A stretch of 64,000 nt of DNA from Pseudoclavibacter caeni. Lineage in GTDB: Bacteria > Actinomycetota > Actinomycetes > Actinomycetales > Microbacteriaceae. Each line of letters starts with the position of its first letter. Position 1 is the stretch's first letter. The notes beneath the pieces are model-generated. The model was not told the DNA's origin. It did not search any database and worked only from the letters and a program-made list of their open reading frames with translations. The translations under genes and the position numbers were made by a program. Location: positions 124,001-188,000 of the forward strand of contig NZ_WBKA01000004.1 of NCBI RefSeq assembly GCF_008831125.1, written 5' to 3'. Of this stretch, positions 8,642 to 19,327 are shown in pieces.

Positions 8642-9895
8642 ATGTCCGACGTTCCGTCCTCCCCCGCTGTCGCGGCCTCGGACAGTCCCGCCGCCTGGCA
8701 CGGACACGCGCCCGGCAGCCCCGCCTACCGCCGCATCCTGCTCGGTCTGTTCTGCGCGGGGGTCGCCACCTTCGCACAGCTGTACTCGTTCCAGGCGATC
8801 CTGCCTGAGTTCGGTCTGGCCCTCGGCATCGACGAGGCCTCGGCCGCGCTGACCGTCTCGGCGGCCACGCTCGGCGTCGCCGCGAGCGTGCTGCCATGGG
8901 CGTCCGTCGCCGACCGGATCGGCCGGGTGCCGGCCATGATCGTCTCGGTGAGCGCCGCGACCCTGCTCGGGATCGTCGCCCTCGCCTTCGACTCGCTGCC
9001 GCTCATCGCCGCGGTGCGGCTGCTGGAAGGCATGGCGCTGGGCGGGGTGCCCGCGATCGCGATCGCCTATCTCAACGAGGAGGTCGCCCGGGAGCACGCG
9101 GTGCGCGCGAGCGCCATCTACGTGGCGGGCACCTCGATCGGCGGCCTGTCCGGCCGTCTCGTCTCCGGACCGGTCACGGAGGCGACCGGATCATGGCGGC
9201 TCGGCGTCGCGGCGGTCATCGTCCTGTGCGCGACCGCCGCCGTGGTGTTCATGACGGTCATCCCCCGTGCGCGGGGGTTCATCCCGCTGCGTCGCCGACC
9301 CGCCGCCCTGCCGCCAGACGCACGAGTGCGGCACCTCATCCGCCGGCACTTGCAGGACGGCAGGCTGCGGGCGCTGTTCGGCATCGCGTTCCTGCTCATG
9401 GGCGGGTTCGTGGCCGTGTACAACTATCTGGGCTTCCGGCTGATGCAGCCACCGTACGATCTGCCGCAGACGGCCGTGAGCCTGCTGTTCCTCGCGTACC
9501 TGCTCGGCACGCTCTCGTCGTCGGTCGCCGGCGGTGTGGCAGCCCGGCACGGCCGCCGAGCCGTCCTCGTCGCGGCGACGGCGCTCATGCTGGCCGGCGC
9601 CGCGGTGACCTTGCTACAGCCGCTGTGGGCCGTGCTGGCCGGGCTGCTGCTGTTCACCGCGGGGTTCTTCGCGGCCCACGCGATCGCATCCGGCTGGGTC
9701 GGCGCACTCGCCGAGCGCGGTCGGGCCCAGGCGGGCTCGATGTACAACCTCTTCTACTACGGCGGGTCGAGTGTGCTGGGCTGGGCCGGGGGTCTCGCAC
9801 TGCGATGGCTGTGGTGGCCGGGCGTCGTGGGGATGGTCGCTCTCGGCCTCGTCCTCGCGCTGCTGCTCGCCCGCCGGCTGCGCGGCGTGCGCTGA
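8642..9895 (+). CDS. MFS transporter, YnfM-like
   Basis: A 417-residue, twelve-helix major facilitator. The first helix region (FCAGVATFAQLYSFQAILPEFG) and the DRIGRVPAM loop between helices 2 and 3 resemble the YnfM/arabinose-efflux-like group of drug or sugar exporters. The substrate is unknown. TAGGCT at 8629-8634 ends seven bases before ATG 8642, and no ribosome site is present, so the mRNA is probably leaderless. It converges on purH across a strong bidirectional terminator. Confidence 0.8.
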   Translation: MSDVPSSPAVAASDSPAAWHGHAPGSPAYRRILLGLFCAGVATFAQLYSFQAILPEFGLALGIDEASAALTVSAATLGVAASVLPWASVADRIGRVPAMIVSVSAATLLGIVALAFDSLPLIAAVRLLEGMALGGVPAIAIAYLNEEVAREHAVRASAIYVAGTSIGGLSGRLVSGPVTEATGSWRLGVAAVIVLCATAAVVFMTVIPRARGFIPLRRRPAALPPDARVRHLIRRHLQDGRLRALFGIAFLLMGGFVAVYNYLGFRLMQPPYDLPQTAVSLLFLAYLLGTLSSSVAGGVAARHGRRAVLVAATALMLAGAAVTLLQPLWAVLAGLLLFTAGFFAAHAIASGWVGALAERGRAQAGSMYNLFYYGGSSVLGWAGGLALRWLWWPGVVGMVALGLVLALLLARRLRGVR

Positions 9896-9931
9896 GCGAG
9901 TCCCGCACGACCCGCGTCGGGCGTCTCCGGG

Positions 9932-9974
9932 CTCGGCCGGTCCGTGCCCGCCCGGCGGGCACGGACCGGCCGAG
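9932..9974. terminator. Bidirectional terminator between MFS gene and purH
   Basis: A perfect 20-bp stem (9932-9951 with 9955-9974) and a 3-base loop lies in the 82-base gap between two convergent genes. It is the longest perfect hairpin in the window. Confidence 0.8.
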
Positions 9975-9977
9975 GGG

Positions 9978-11566
<1,589 letters not shown>

Positions 11567-11570
<4 letters not shown>

Positions 11571-12256
11571 CCTCTTGGTTCCCTTCCTCGATGTTCCTGT
11601 GGGGTCTGGTGCGCCGCGCCGCCCCGGGTGTGGCCCTCGGCCGGCAGCGGGATGCGTCCCGCGTCGATGTCGCGCAGCGTGCCGGCGAGCAGCCGTCGCT
11701 CGACCGCCTTGATCCGCGCGTGCAGCAGCTCCTCGTCATCGCCCGGCAGCACGGGCACCGCCTCCTGCGCGAGCACTGGGCCGGTGTCGACGCCCTCATC
11801 GACCAGGTGGACGGTCGCCCCGGTCGTCGTCACGCCGGCCGCGAGCGCGTCGCGCACCGCGTGCGCGCCGGGGAACGCCGGCAGCAGCGCCGGATGGGTG
11901 TTCACGATGCGACCGCGCCAGTGGGCGACCGCCTCGGGCGGCAGGATGCGCATGAGGCCGGACAGCACGATCACATCCGGATGCCAGTCGTCGACCGCCG
12001 CGACGAGACGGTGCCCCCAGGCCGCGCGCCCCTGCGCACGGTCGTAGTCGACACGGAAGACGGGAAGACCCGCCCCCGCCGCACGGTCGAGGCCGGCGGC
12101 CGGTCGGTCGGCGCCGACGGCGAGGATGTGGAACGCGCCCCGCGGGGCGCCCTCGTCCGGGGTGCCGGTCGTCGTCTCCGCGTCGGCCTGTTCGGCGTCG
12201 ATGAGCGCCTGCAGGTTGGATCCGATGCCGGAGATGAGCACGACGACGTTCAGCAC
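11567..12256 (-). CDS. purN: Phosphoribosylglycinamide formyltransferase
   Basis: A 229-residue GART transferring a formyl group from 10-formyl-THF to GAR. The N-terminal [16 protein letters not shown] phosphate-binding loop, the catalytic Asn and His in [12 protein letters not shown] and the Asp in [10 protein letters not shown] are present. The start is GTG 12256. It overlaps purH (ATGA) and follows a DUF6350/PerM gene by nine bases, the same order as perM-purN-purH in mycobacteria. Confidence 0.95.
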
Positions 12257-12265
12257 CGTCCCAGC

Positions 12266-13528
12266 CTACTCGGTCTCGGCGGCCGCCGGCGGCCGCAGCC
12301 GGGCGGGGACGGCGACCAGCAGCCCGCCGAGCAGCACGAGCCCCGTGAGGATCTCGAGGCGGCCGGCAGCCGGCCCGACCTCCTGCAGCCGGCCGGGGCC
12401 GATCGCCCCGCTGGCCAGCCAGACGAGCACCGCCATGATCAGGGTGGCGGCGACCGCCTGCCACAGGCAGCCGAGCGCCAGGGTGGCCCAGCCGCGCCAG
12501 CCGGGGGCGCTGTCGCGAGCCAGCCCGCGCAGTCCGAGCAGCGCCCCGAGCATCCCGCACCCGACGGGCACGGCGAGCAGCGCCCACTGCCACCCGACGC
12601 CTGAGGGCAGGGCCGCGAGCAGCGGGATCGCCGGCAGCGGGGCCGCCTGCGCGACTGCGGGCGCGAGCAGCGACCCGGTGCCGACGACGACCCCCACCCC
12701 GCTGAGCCAGGCCATCGCCCAGATCACCGCCGTGGGCAGCCAGACCAGCTGCAGGGCGGCCAGCAGGGTCGCCCCGGTCCAGCCGCCGGCGAGCGCCTCG
12801 GAGACGGAGATCAGGTCCATCCAGTGCAACAGGATGGAGACGCCGAGTCCGACGGCCCCCGCGGTGGCGAGCGCGAACATCGTGGTCCATGCCGCGCGCC
12901 ATCCGCTCGCGAGCACGTCCGCGGCCTCGGCCCGGCGGGCGACGAGCCGTCGCAGCGCCTGCAGCGGGGCGGCCGCTGCACGGCGCTCCGGGGTATCAGC
13001 CGGCTGGCGCAGGATGCTCGTCGCGACGAAGACCGCGAGAGTCACCGCCAGCGGGATCACCCACGCCTCCGGCCAGGCCGTCGACCCGGTCGCCGAGGCC
13101 GAGGTGGCGACGAGCAGCAGCGTGCCGAGGGCGATGACGATGCCGAACCCGAGCCAGGACGGCCACAAGGCGCGGCCGGTGCAGCGGCCGGCGGCCCGCC
13201 AGACGAGCCAGAGCACGAACGCGGTCAGCCCGGTGGGGGCCAGGGTGATCGCGTAGCCGGCGACCTGGCCGCCCGCTGTCAGTGCTCCCCCGTCGACGTG
13301 CAGGGGCACGCCGAGGGCGAGCAGCCACAGCCGGCTCGCCCGGCTCCACACCGCACCGAGCGACGGCTGGAGGCGGTCCTCGACGACCCAGGCGAGCAGC
13401 CCGCCGGCGAGCAGGGGCAGGAAGGAGAACGCGAGCACACCCAGCGCGTCGACGGCGGCGGGGAGAGTCAGCTGCGCGATCACGCGCGGGGAGCGGTTCG
13501 GCACCCGTTCAGCGTAGTCGGCGGGCAT
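12266..13528 (-). CDS. perM: DUF6350 membrane protein, PerM-like
   Basis: A 420-residue protein of alternating hydrophobic stretches, with about ten membrane helices and Ala/Leu/Trp-rich composition. Sequence alone gives only the DUF6350 type, but its place directly before purN-purH matches mycobacterial PerM, a membrane protein needed for cell division under stress. I transfer the name on synteny and topology. The start at ATG 13528 lies three bases after the pcrA stop; a GTG a few codons downstream (VPNRS) is an alternative. It is co-transcribed with pcrA and the purine genes. Confidence 0.7.
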   Translation of the reverse strand: MPADYAERVPNRSPRVIAQLTLPAAVDALGVLAFSFLPLLAGGLLAWVVEDRLQPSLGAVWSRASRLWLLALGVPLHVDGGALTAGGQVAGYAITLAPTGLTAFVLWLVWRAAGRCTGRALWPSWLGFGIVIALGTLLLVATSASATGSTAWPEAWVIPLAVTLAVFVATSILRQPADTPERRAAAAPLQALRRLVARRAEAADVLASGWRAAWTTMFALATAGAVGLGVSILLHWMDLISVSEALAGGWTGATLLAALQLVWLPTAVIWAMAWLSGVGVVVGTGSLLAPAVAQAAPLPAIPLLAALPSGVGWQWALLAVPVGCGMLGALLGLRGLARDSAPGWRGWATLALGCLWQAVAATLIMAVLVWLASGAIGPGRLQEVGPAAGRLEILTGLVLLGGLLVAVPARLRPPAAAETE

Positions 13529-13531
13529 CGG

Positions 13532-15895
13532 TCACGCCCGCTCGATCGGTGCGACGGCGACGACGAGCTTCTTGCGGGCGCCCGAGTCGAAGCGGACGGT
13601 CGCCACCTGCTTCGCTCCGCGGCCGGTCAGCTGGAGCACGATGCCCTCACCGAAGCTGCCGTGACGGATACGGTCGCCCTCGGCCAGGTCGGCGACCTGA
13701 CCGCGCGGGATGTCGGCTGTGGTGATCTCGTTCGCCCAGCGGTGGCCGGATGCGGGGCGGCGCCCCGGATGGTCCGCATGGGTCGGCCGGGCCCCGCCGG
13801 CGAGCGCACGCCGCCCCCGGCCGTCGTGGCGGACGTCGTCCTCGGCATCGCGCCACCGCCCGCCCCGCCCGAGCGCGCGCACGCCGCCGACCTCCTCGGG
13901 CCGCTGGCGCCAGTCGAGCAGGTCCTCGGGGATCTCGTCGAGGAACCGGCTGGGGATCTGGTCGTTCGTCTGCCCGTAGGCGGTGCGGCTGACCGCCATG
14001 GAGAGGGCGAGGTGGCGCTGGGCCCGGGTGATGCCGACGTAGAACAGGCGGCGCTCCTCGGCGATGCCGCCCACCTCGTCGAGCGACATCCGGTGCGGCA
14101 GCAGGCCCTCCTCGAGACCGGTGATGAACACGGCCGGGTACTCGAGGCCCTTGGCCGTGTGCAGGGTCATCAGCGACACGGCGCCCTGCCCCGCGTCGAG
14201 CTCGTCGGCCGCCGCGGTCAACTGCACGTCGGCGAGGAAATCAGCCAGGGTGGCGTCGGCCTCCCGCTCGGTGTAATCGACGAGCTGGGCGAGCAGCTCG
14301 TCGAGGTTCTCAGCCCGCGCCTCGTCCTGAGGATCCTGCGACTCGCGCAGCGCGCGGACGAGCCCCACCCGGTCGAGGAGGTCGGCGACCACCCCGTCGA
14401 GCGGCTGATCGGCCAGGGCAGCCCGGGCGTCGGCGAGCGCGCCGCCGAGCGCAGTCATCGCGCCGGTGACCTTCGGGCCGAGACCGATCTCCTCGGCGCG
14501 CACGAGGGCGGCCGGCAGGTCGATCCCCTCGCGCGCGGCGAAGGTGACGAGCCGCTGCTCGGTGGTCGGGCCGATGCCACGGCGGGGCACGTTGAGGATG
14601 CGGCGCACGGCGAGGTCGTCGGCCGGGTTGACCACCGCGATGAGGTAGGCGAGGGCGTCCTTGACCTCGGCGCGGTCGTAGAACCGGGTGCCCCCGATGA
14701 GCCGGTAGGGCACGCCCGCGCGCACGAGAATCTCCTCCAGCGCGCGGGTCTGCGCGTTCGTGCGGTAGAACACGGCGATGTCGCTCCAGCCGAGACCCTC
14801 ACGATGCAGGCGGCGGATCTCGTCGGCGACGAACTGCGCCTCGTCGTGCGCCGAGTAGCCGGCGTAGACCGTGATCCGGTCACCGTCGCCGAGCGCGCTC
14901 CAGAGGTTCTTGTCGGCGCGGTCGAAGTTGTGGCCGATCACCGCGTTGGCCGCGGAGAGGATGCGCTGGGTGGAACGGTAGTTCTGCTCGAGCAGGATCA
15001 TCCGCGTGCCGGGGAAGTCCTCGTCGAAATGGGTGATGTTGCGCAGGTCGGCGCCGCGGAACGCGTAGATCGACTGGTCGGAGTCGCCGACCACGGTCAG
15101 CTCCGGGGCCGGGCCGCCCTCCTCCGCCGGGGTGGCGAGCAGCCGGATGAGCTCGTACTGCGCATGGTTCGTGTCCTGGTACTCGTCGACGAGGACGTGC
15201 CGGAACCGGCGCTGGTACCGGCGGCGCACCTCGGGGAACGCCTCGAGCAGGTGCACCGTCTGCACGAGGATGTCGTCGAAGTCGAGGGCGTTCGCGTGCT
15301 GCAGCGCCCAGTCGTAGTCGCGGAACACATCGACGAGCGCGGCGTCGGCGGGACTGTGCGCCCCCTCGGCACGGGCCAGGTCGTCCGCGTCGCGCAGCTC
15401 GTTCTTCAGCTGCGAGATGCGGTGCTGGGCGGCGGCCGGGGTGAGCCCGTCCGCGTCGGCGTGATGCTCCTTGATGATCCGCTTCAGCAGCGTGCGCGAG
15501 TCGTGGGTGTCGTAGATCGTGAACCCCGAACGGTACCCGAGCTCGGCGATCTCCCGGCGCAGGATGCGCACGCACGCGGAGTGGAACGTGCTGATCCACA
15601 TGCCCTCGGCCACACCGCCGAGCAGAGCCCCGACCCGCTCGCGCATCTCGTTGGCGGCCTTGTTGGTGAAGGTGATCGCGAGGATCTGGCTCGGCCAGGC
15701 CTCCCCCGTCGCGATCAGGTGTGCGATGCGGTGGGTGAGCACGCGGGTCTTGCCGGAGCCGGCGCCCGCGACGATCAGCAGCGGGGAGCCGCGGTGGAGC
15801 ACGGCCTCGCGCTGCTGCGGGTTGAGGCCGACGACCAGTCGATCGGCGTCGGGCACGGCCGACGCGGCACGGGCGGAGGAGGGGTTCGATGACAT
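13532..15895 (-). CDS. pcrA: UvrD/PcrA-family ATP-dependent DNA helicase
   Basis: A 787-residue superfamily 1 helicase with motif Q/I (NPQQREAVLHRGSPLL, then VAGAGSGKTRVLT), motif II (VDEYQDTN), motif III (GDSDQSIYAFRGA), motif IV (LEQNYRST) and motif VI (RRLFYVGITRAQ), all intact. A basic linker and a C-terminal Tudor-like domain (GDRIRHGSFGEGIVLQL) close the protein, as in PcrA. It acts in nucleotide excision repair and transcription-replication conflict removal. ATG 15895 lies eight bases after a TAGAAT box (15908-15903), so the mRNA is probably leaderless. A GTG 30 bases upstream would overlap that box. Confidence 0.93.
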   Translation of the reverse strand: MSSNPSSARAASAVPDADRLVVGLNPQQREAVLHRGSPLLIVAGAGSGKTRVLTHRIAHLIATGEAWPSQILAITFTNKAANEMRERVGALLGGVAEGMWISTFHSACVRILRREIAELGYRSGFTIYDTHDSRTLLKRIIKEHHADADGLTPAAAQHRISQLKNELRDADDLARAEGAHSPADAALVDVFRDYDWALQHANALDFDDILVQTVHLLEAFPEVRRRYQRRFRHVLVDEYQDTNHAQYELIRLLATPAEEGGPAPELTVVGDSDQSIYAFRGADLRNITHFDEDFPGTRMILLEQNYRSTQRILSAANAVIGHNFDRADKNLWSALGDGDRITVYAGYSAHDEAQFVADEIRRLHREGLGWSDIAVFYRTNAQTRALEEILVRAGVPYRLIGGTRFYDRAEVKDALAYLIAVVNPADDLAVRRILNVPRRGIGPTTEQRLVTFAAREGIDLPAALVRAEEIGLGPKVTGAMTALGGALADARAALADQPLDGVVADLLDRVGLVRALRESQDPQDEARAENLDELLAQLVDYTEREADATLADFLADVQLTAAADELDAGQGAVSLMTLHTAKGLEYPAVFITGLEEGLLPHRMSLDEVGGIAEERRLFYVGITRAQRHLALSMAVSRTAYGQTNDQIPSRFLDEIPEDLLDWRQRPEEVGGVRALGRGGRWRDAEDDVRHDGRGRRALAGGARPTHADHPGRRPASGHRWANEITTADIPRGQVADLAEGDRIRHGSFGEGIVLQLTGRGAKQVATVRFDSGARKKLVVAVAPIERA

Positions 15896-15937
15896 CCCCT
15901 CGATTCTAGGGGCGCCCACGGACACCGGGCCGGGGCC

Positions 15938-16023
15938 GACGCCGATTCAGCATCCCGACGCCGAATCAGCACCACACCCTGCCAGGCCGTTGGATCCCGC
16001 GTGACAACGCTGAATCCGCGTAC
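15938..16023. repeat. Three copies of a GCTGAWTCSGCGT motif upstream of pcrA
   Basis: Two 18-base direct copies abut (15938-15955 and 15956-15973, reading GACGCCGATTCAGCATCC and GACGCCGAATCAGCACCA). A third copy lies in opposite orientation at 16009-16023 (GCTGAATCCGCGTAC). They sit just upstream of the pcrA -10 box, in the gap behind the CDF gene, so could be binding sites for a regulator of pcrA. I do not recognise the motif as a LexA box. Confidence 0.45.
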
Positions 16024-16073
16024 GCCCTGGCGCCCGCCAGACCGCCCCGACTCATGCGAGGCCGCCCACCCGC

Positions 16074-17000
16074 TCACGCGTGGTTGTGCTGCTCGGTCTC
16101 CTCGACGTCCTCGGTCTCGACCTGGATGGTGGAGTGCTCGATCGAGATCGGGAAGTGCTCGGCGAGGCAGGTCTTGAGCTCCTCCAGCACCTGCGGGGCG
16201 TGCCCGTCACGGAAGCACTCGTCCTCGAGCACGACGTGCGCGGAGAGCACCGGCAGCCCCGTGGCGATCGTCGAGGCGTGCAGGTCGTGCACCCCGACCA
16301 CGTGGTCGCTGTGCTCCAGATGCCGACGCACCTCGTCGAGGTCGAGCCCCTTCGGCGTGAACTCCATGAGCACGTCGACCGTCTCGTGCAGCAGCCGGAA
16401 CGCCCGCGGCACGATGAGCACGGCGATGAACAGTCCGGCGACCGCGTCCGCCCGCTGCCACCCGGTCGTCCAGATCACGATCGCGGCGACGATCACGCCG
16501 ATCGAGCCGAGCGCGTCGTTGAGCACTTCGAGGAACGCGCCGCGCATGTTGAGGCTCTCCTGGCGCCCCCCGCTCAGCACGGCGATGGAGAGCACGTTGC
16601 ACAGCAGCCCGAGCACGCCGAACACGAGCAGCTCGGTCGAGGGCACGCTCGGCGGCTCGAACAGCCGCTCGACGCCCTCGATGAACGCGTAGACGCCGAC
16701 GGCGAGCAGCACCGCGGCCTGACCGAGCGCGGCGACGACCTCGAGCCGGCGGAACCCCCAGGTGCGCCGCGACGAGGCCGGCCGGAGCACGAGATGCGCG
16801 GTGACGAGCGCGAGCAGCAGCCCGGACGCGTCCACGAGCATGTGGACGGTGTCGGTCAGCAGCGCGAGGCTGCCCGTCCAGAACGCCCCGATCGCCTGAG
16901 CGACGAGCATGACGGACGTGATGCCGAAGGCGACCGCGAGCCGACGGCGCTGGTCGGGCGCCGACGCACCGGCGGCCGCGGTGTGGTCGTGTCCGCTCAT
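16074..17000 (-). CDS. Cation diffusion facilitator, metal efflux pump
   Basis: A 308-residue CDF (CzcD/ZitB-like) protein: a short His-containing N terminus, six membrane helices, and a C-terminal cytoplasmic domain ending in a His-rich tail (TEQHNHA). The helix-2 metal site reads HMLVD and the helix-5 site EVLND (Glu in place of the His of many zinc CDFs, a variant common in actinobacteria). It likely exports zinc, cadmium or a similar divalent ion. The start overlaps the stop of the upstream ArsR-type regulator by four bases, so metal sensing and efflux are one transcription unit. Confidence 0.9.
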   Translation of the reverse strand: MSGHDHTAAAGASAPDQRRRLAVAFGITSVMLVAQAIGAFWTGSLALLTDTVHMLVDASGLLLALVTAHLVLRPASSRRTWGFRRLEVVAALGQAAVLLAVGVYAFIEGVERLFEPPSVPSTELLVFGVLGLLCNVLSIAVLSGGRQESLNMRGAFLEVLNDALGSIGVIVAAIVIWTTGWQRADAVAGLFIAVLIVPRAFRLLHETVDVLMEFTPKGLDLDEVRRHLEHSDHVVGVHDLHASTIATGLPVLSAHVVLEDECFRDGHAPQVLEELKTCLAEHFPISIEHSTIQVETEDVEETEQHNHA

Positions 17001-17422
17001 CGGGCGCCGCCTCCCCTCGTCTCGGCCGCCGCGGCGTCGGCGTCGGCGGCCCTGGCGACGGCCGCGTCGGCCACGCGGGTCTCGCGGCGAAGGGCACGGC
17101 AGTCGTCGACATGCGCACCGGCCGCCGTCAGGAGGTCGGCGGCGGCCTCCAGCACCCGGCTGACGGCGTTGCCGGCCGCGAGCGCGTACACCGACGAGCG
17201 CCCCTCGGTGCGCACGGTCACCAGCCCGCAGCCGCGCAGACAGGCCAGATGCGCGCTCACCGTCGACTGGGCGAGCCCGAGATGGCCGACCAGGTCGCAC
17301 ACCCGATGCTCACCGAGCGAGAGGTGCCGCAGGATGCGCAAGCGGTTCACGTCGCCGAGCGCGCGGAACAGATGCGCGTAGGTGCCCGAGTCGATAAGCT
17401 CGTCGCGAAGATTGATCGTCAT
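16997..17422 (-). CDS. cmtR: ArsR/SmtB-family repressor, CmtR-like metal sensor
   Basis: A 141-residue winged-helix protein. The recognition helix region AQSTVSAHLACLRGCGLV carries Cys61 and Cys65, and the C-terminal helix carries Cys108 (HVDDC). A Cys-x3-Cys pair in the DNA-binding helix plus a distant C-terminal Cys is the Cd(II)/Pb(II) site of mycobacterial CmtR, so I infer a soft-metal sensor that releases DNA on metal binding. ATG 17422 follows a TATCAT box (17434-17429) by six bases, suggesting a leaderless mRNA; palindromes overlap that promoter. The downstream CDF pump overlaps by four bases. An Ala-rich tail follows the last helix. Confidence 0.85.
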   Translation of the reverse strand: MTINLRDELIDSGTYAHLFRALGDVNRLRILRHLSLGEHRVCDLVGHLGLAQSTVSAHLACLRGCGLVTVRTEGRSSVYALAAGNAVSRVLEAAADLLTAAGAHVDDCRALRRETRVADAAVARAADADAAAAETRGGGAR

Positions 17423-17424
17423 AC

Positions 17425-17451
17425 GGCGATGATATCGCCAGCTGGCGGTCA
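17425..17451. promoter_or_regulatory. Promoter and putative operator of the cmtR-CDF operon
   Basis: GGCGAT-ATC-ATCGCC in the minus-strand reading (17425-17439) and an exact 12-bp palindrome CGCCAGCTGGCG (17436-17447) overlap each other and the TATCAT -10 box. A dimeric ArsR-type repressor bound here would block RNA polymerase. The link to the neighbouring regulator is inference. Confidence 0.55.
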
Positions 17452-17701
17452 CTGACACCCTCGATCGCATTCATCTGACGATACCGGCGCAGCACGCCCC
17501 CACCACCCCCTGAGATGAGAAGCACGGGCGGGTGGGCCTATGATGACCACAGCCTCGACGAGACCCGTCCCCCGCCCTCGACGCCTCCGCGGCGCCTCGG
17601 CACGAGGGCACCGCTTCTGGCCGCGCCGCACCGACGGCGACGCGGTACGGCTCGCCCGGCCACGAACCGCATCCGACCGCTCCGACTCCGACAGGACCCC
17701 C

Positions 17702-18430
17702 ATGGCGAAGAAGCGCATCACCCACCACCACGGCGAAGAACATGTCGAGGAGGTCAGCGAACGGCTCAACTGGCTGCGCGCCGGCGTGCTCGGCGCAAAC
17801 GACGGCATCGTGTCGGTCGCAGGCACGATCATCGGCGTCGCGGGCGCGACCGCCGAGACCGTCGCCATCCTCGTCTCGGGCGTGGCGGCCCTCGCCGCTG
17901 GCGCGTTCTCCATGGCTGGCGGGGAATATGTCTCGGTGAGCACACAGCGCGACACCGAGCGGGCCCTGCTCGCCAAGGAGCGCGAGGAGCTGCGGACGAT
18001 GCCCGAGGAGGAGTTCGACGAGCTCGCCGGACTCTACGAGGAGCGCGGCGTGACCCCGGAGGTGGCCCGTCTCGTCGCCCGCGACCTGACCGCGCACGAC
18101 GCGCTGCGGGCACATGCGGACGCCGAGCTCGGCATCGACCCGGACGCGCTGACGAATCCGTGGGCCGCGGCCGCCTCGTCGTTCGTGGCGTTCACTCTGG
18201 GCGCCCTCATCCCCCTGCTCATGATGCTGCTGCCGCTCGACCACGACGGCCGGGTCGGCGTGACCGTCGCCGCCGTCGCCGCAGCACTGCTGCTGACCGG
18301 ATGGGTCAGCGCCGTCCTCGGCGGGGCGCCGCGTGTGCGGGCGATCGTGCGCAACGTGGGGATGGGACTGCTCACCATGGCGGTGACCTACGGCGTCGGG
18401 ATGCTCTTCGGCACCGCGGTCGGCGCCTGA
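17702..18430 (+). CDS. VIT1/CCC1-family iron or manganese transporter
   Basis: A 242-residue VIT-family protein. The hydrophilic His/Glu-rich N terminus (HHHGEEHVEEVSERL) leads into LRAGVLGANDGIVSVAGTI, the hallmark of helix 1; five membrane helices are predicted, with a Glu-rich cytoplasmic segment (EREELRTMPEEEFDELAGLYEERG) between helices 2 and 3, here spread over the metal-binding loop. Family members move Fe2+ or Mn2+ out of the cytosol. ATG 17702 has AGGA seven bases upstream and begins the conserved part; an upstream in-frame ATG at 17540 would add 54 Arg-rich residues and is unlikely. Confidence 0.85.
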   Translation: MAKKRITHHHGEEHVEEVSERLNWLRAGVLGANDGIVSVAGTIIGVAGATAETVAILVSGVAALAAGAFSMAGGEYVSVSTQRDTERALLAKEREELRTMPEEEFDELAGLYEERGVTPEVARLVARDLTAHDALRAHADAELGIDPDALTNPWAAAASSFVAFTLGALIPLLMMLLPLDHDGRVGVTVAAVAAALLLTGWVSAVLGGAPRVRAIVRNVGMGLLTMAVTYGVGMLFGTAVGA

Positions 18431-18610
18431 CGCACCGTCCGCGACCCCCGCGGGCAGGCGTGACATCGGCGTCCGATCCGCCCGCGACCGCCCGCACTCG
18501 CCCATCACGCCCGCCAGCGTCTCGACGCGCTCTCACGCCCCACAAGCCCACGGGTCTCCGCACCCTCACCATCCGGTTCCGCGGCGACCCGGCACAGTAC
18601 ACTTGAGCCC

Positions 18611-19255
18611 GTGCTCTCCTGGCTCGACCCCAACACCATCCTCGCCGCGACCGGCCCATGGGCCCTCGTCGTGGTCGCCCTCATCGTCTTCGCCGAGACC
18701 GGGCTGCTCATCGGCTTCTTCCTGCCCGGCGACTCGCTCGTGTTCCTGCTCGGCATGCTCACCGGAGTCGCGCAGGCCGAGAACGCCTCGCTCGCCGAGC
18801 TGCCGCTGTGGCTCGTCCTCGTCGTGATCCCCGTGGTCGCGTTCATCGGCGACCAGACCGGGTACACGCTCGGCCGCGCGTCACTGCGCAGCCGCCGGGT
18901 CTCCGGGTTCATGCACCGCGGCAACGTGCAGCGCATCGAGCGGGCGAGCATCTTCTTCGGCCGCTACGGCGGGCCGGCCATCGTGCTCGCCCGGTTCATC
19001 CCGATCATCCGCACCTTCGTGCCGTTCGCCGCGGGGCTGGCCGGCTACGGGCGCCCCCGCTTCGCCTTCTGGAACGCGGCCGGGGCCGCCCTGTGGGGCG
19101 TGGGGCTGCCGCTCGCCGGACACTGGCTGGGCTCGATCCCATGGATCGCGGACCATGTGGACCTCATCCTCATCGGCATCATCGTCGTGTCGCTGCTTCC
19201 GCTCGGGATCAAGCTGCTGACGAGTCGGCTGCGCCGCGACCGCGCCGAGGCCTGA
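18611..19255 (+). CDS. DedA-family membrane protein
   Basis: A 214-residue DedA (SNARE-associated/VTT domain) protein with four to five helices. It shows the family landmarks VFAETGLLIGFFLPGDSLVF, GDQTGYTLGR, and FGRYGGPAIVLARFIPIIRTFVPFAAG (the last two in the re-entrant loop region). DedA proteins help recycle undecaprenyl phosphate or other lipids across the inner membrane. GTG 18611 follows TACACT (18598-18603) by seven bases with no ribosome site, so it is probably leaderless. Confidence 0.88.
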   Translation: MLSWLDPNTILAATGPWALVVVALIVFAETGLLIGFFLPGDSLVFLLGMLTGVAQAENASLAELPLWLVLVVIPVVAFIGDQTGYTLGRASLRSRRVSGFMHRGNVQRIERASIFFGRYGGPAIVLARFIPIIRTFVPFAAGLAGYGRPRFAFWNAAGAALWGVGLPLAGHWLGSIPWIADHVDLILIGIIVVSLLPLGIKLLTSRLRRDRAEA

Positions 19256-19320
19256 TCCCGACGCACCCCTGCACCGAGGCCGGGTCGGACGCACCGCTCC
19301 GGACCAGACCGCGCCGGGTG

Positions 19321-19326
19321 TACCCT
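19321..19326 (+). promoter_or_regulatory. -10 box for the crcB operon
   Basis: TACCCT would start transcription about seven bases downstream, right at the 5' edge of the fluoride aptamer. No clear -35 box is seen. Confidence 0.45.
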
Positions 19327-19327
19327 T

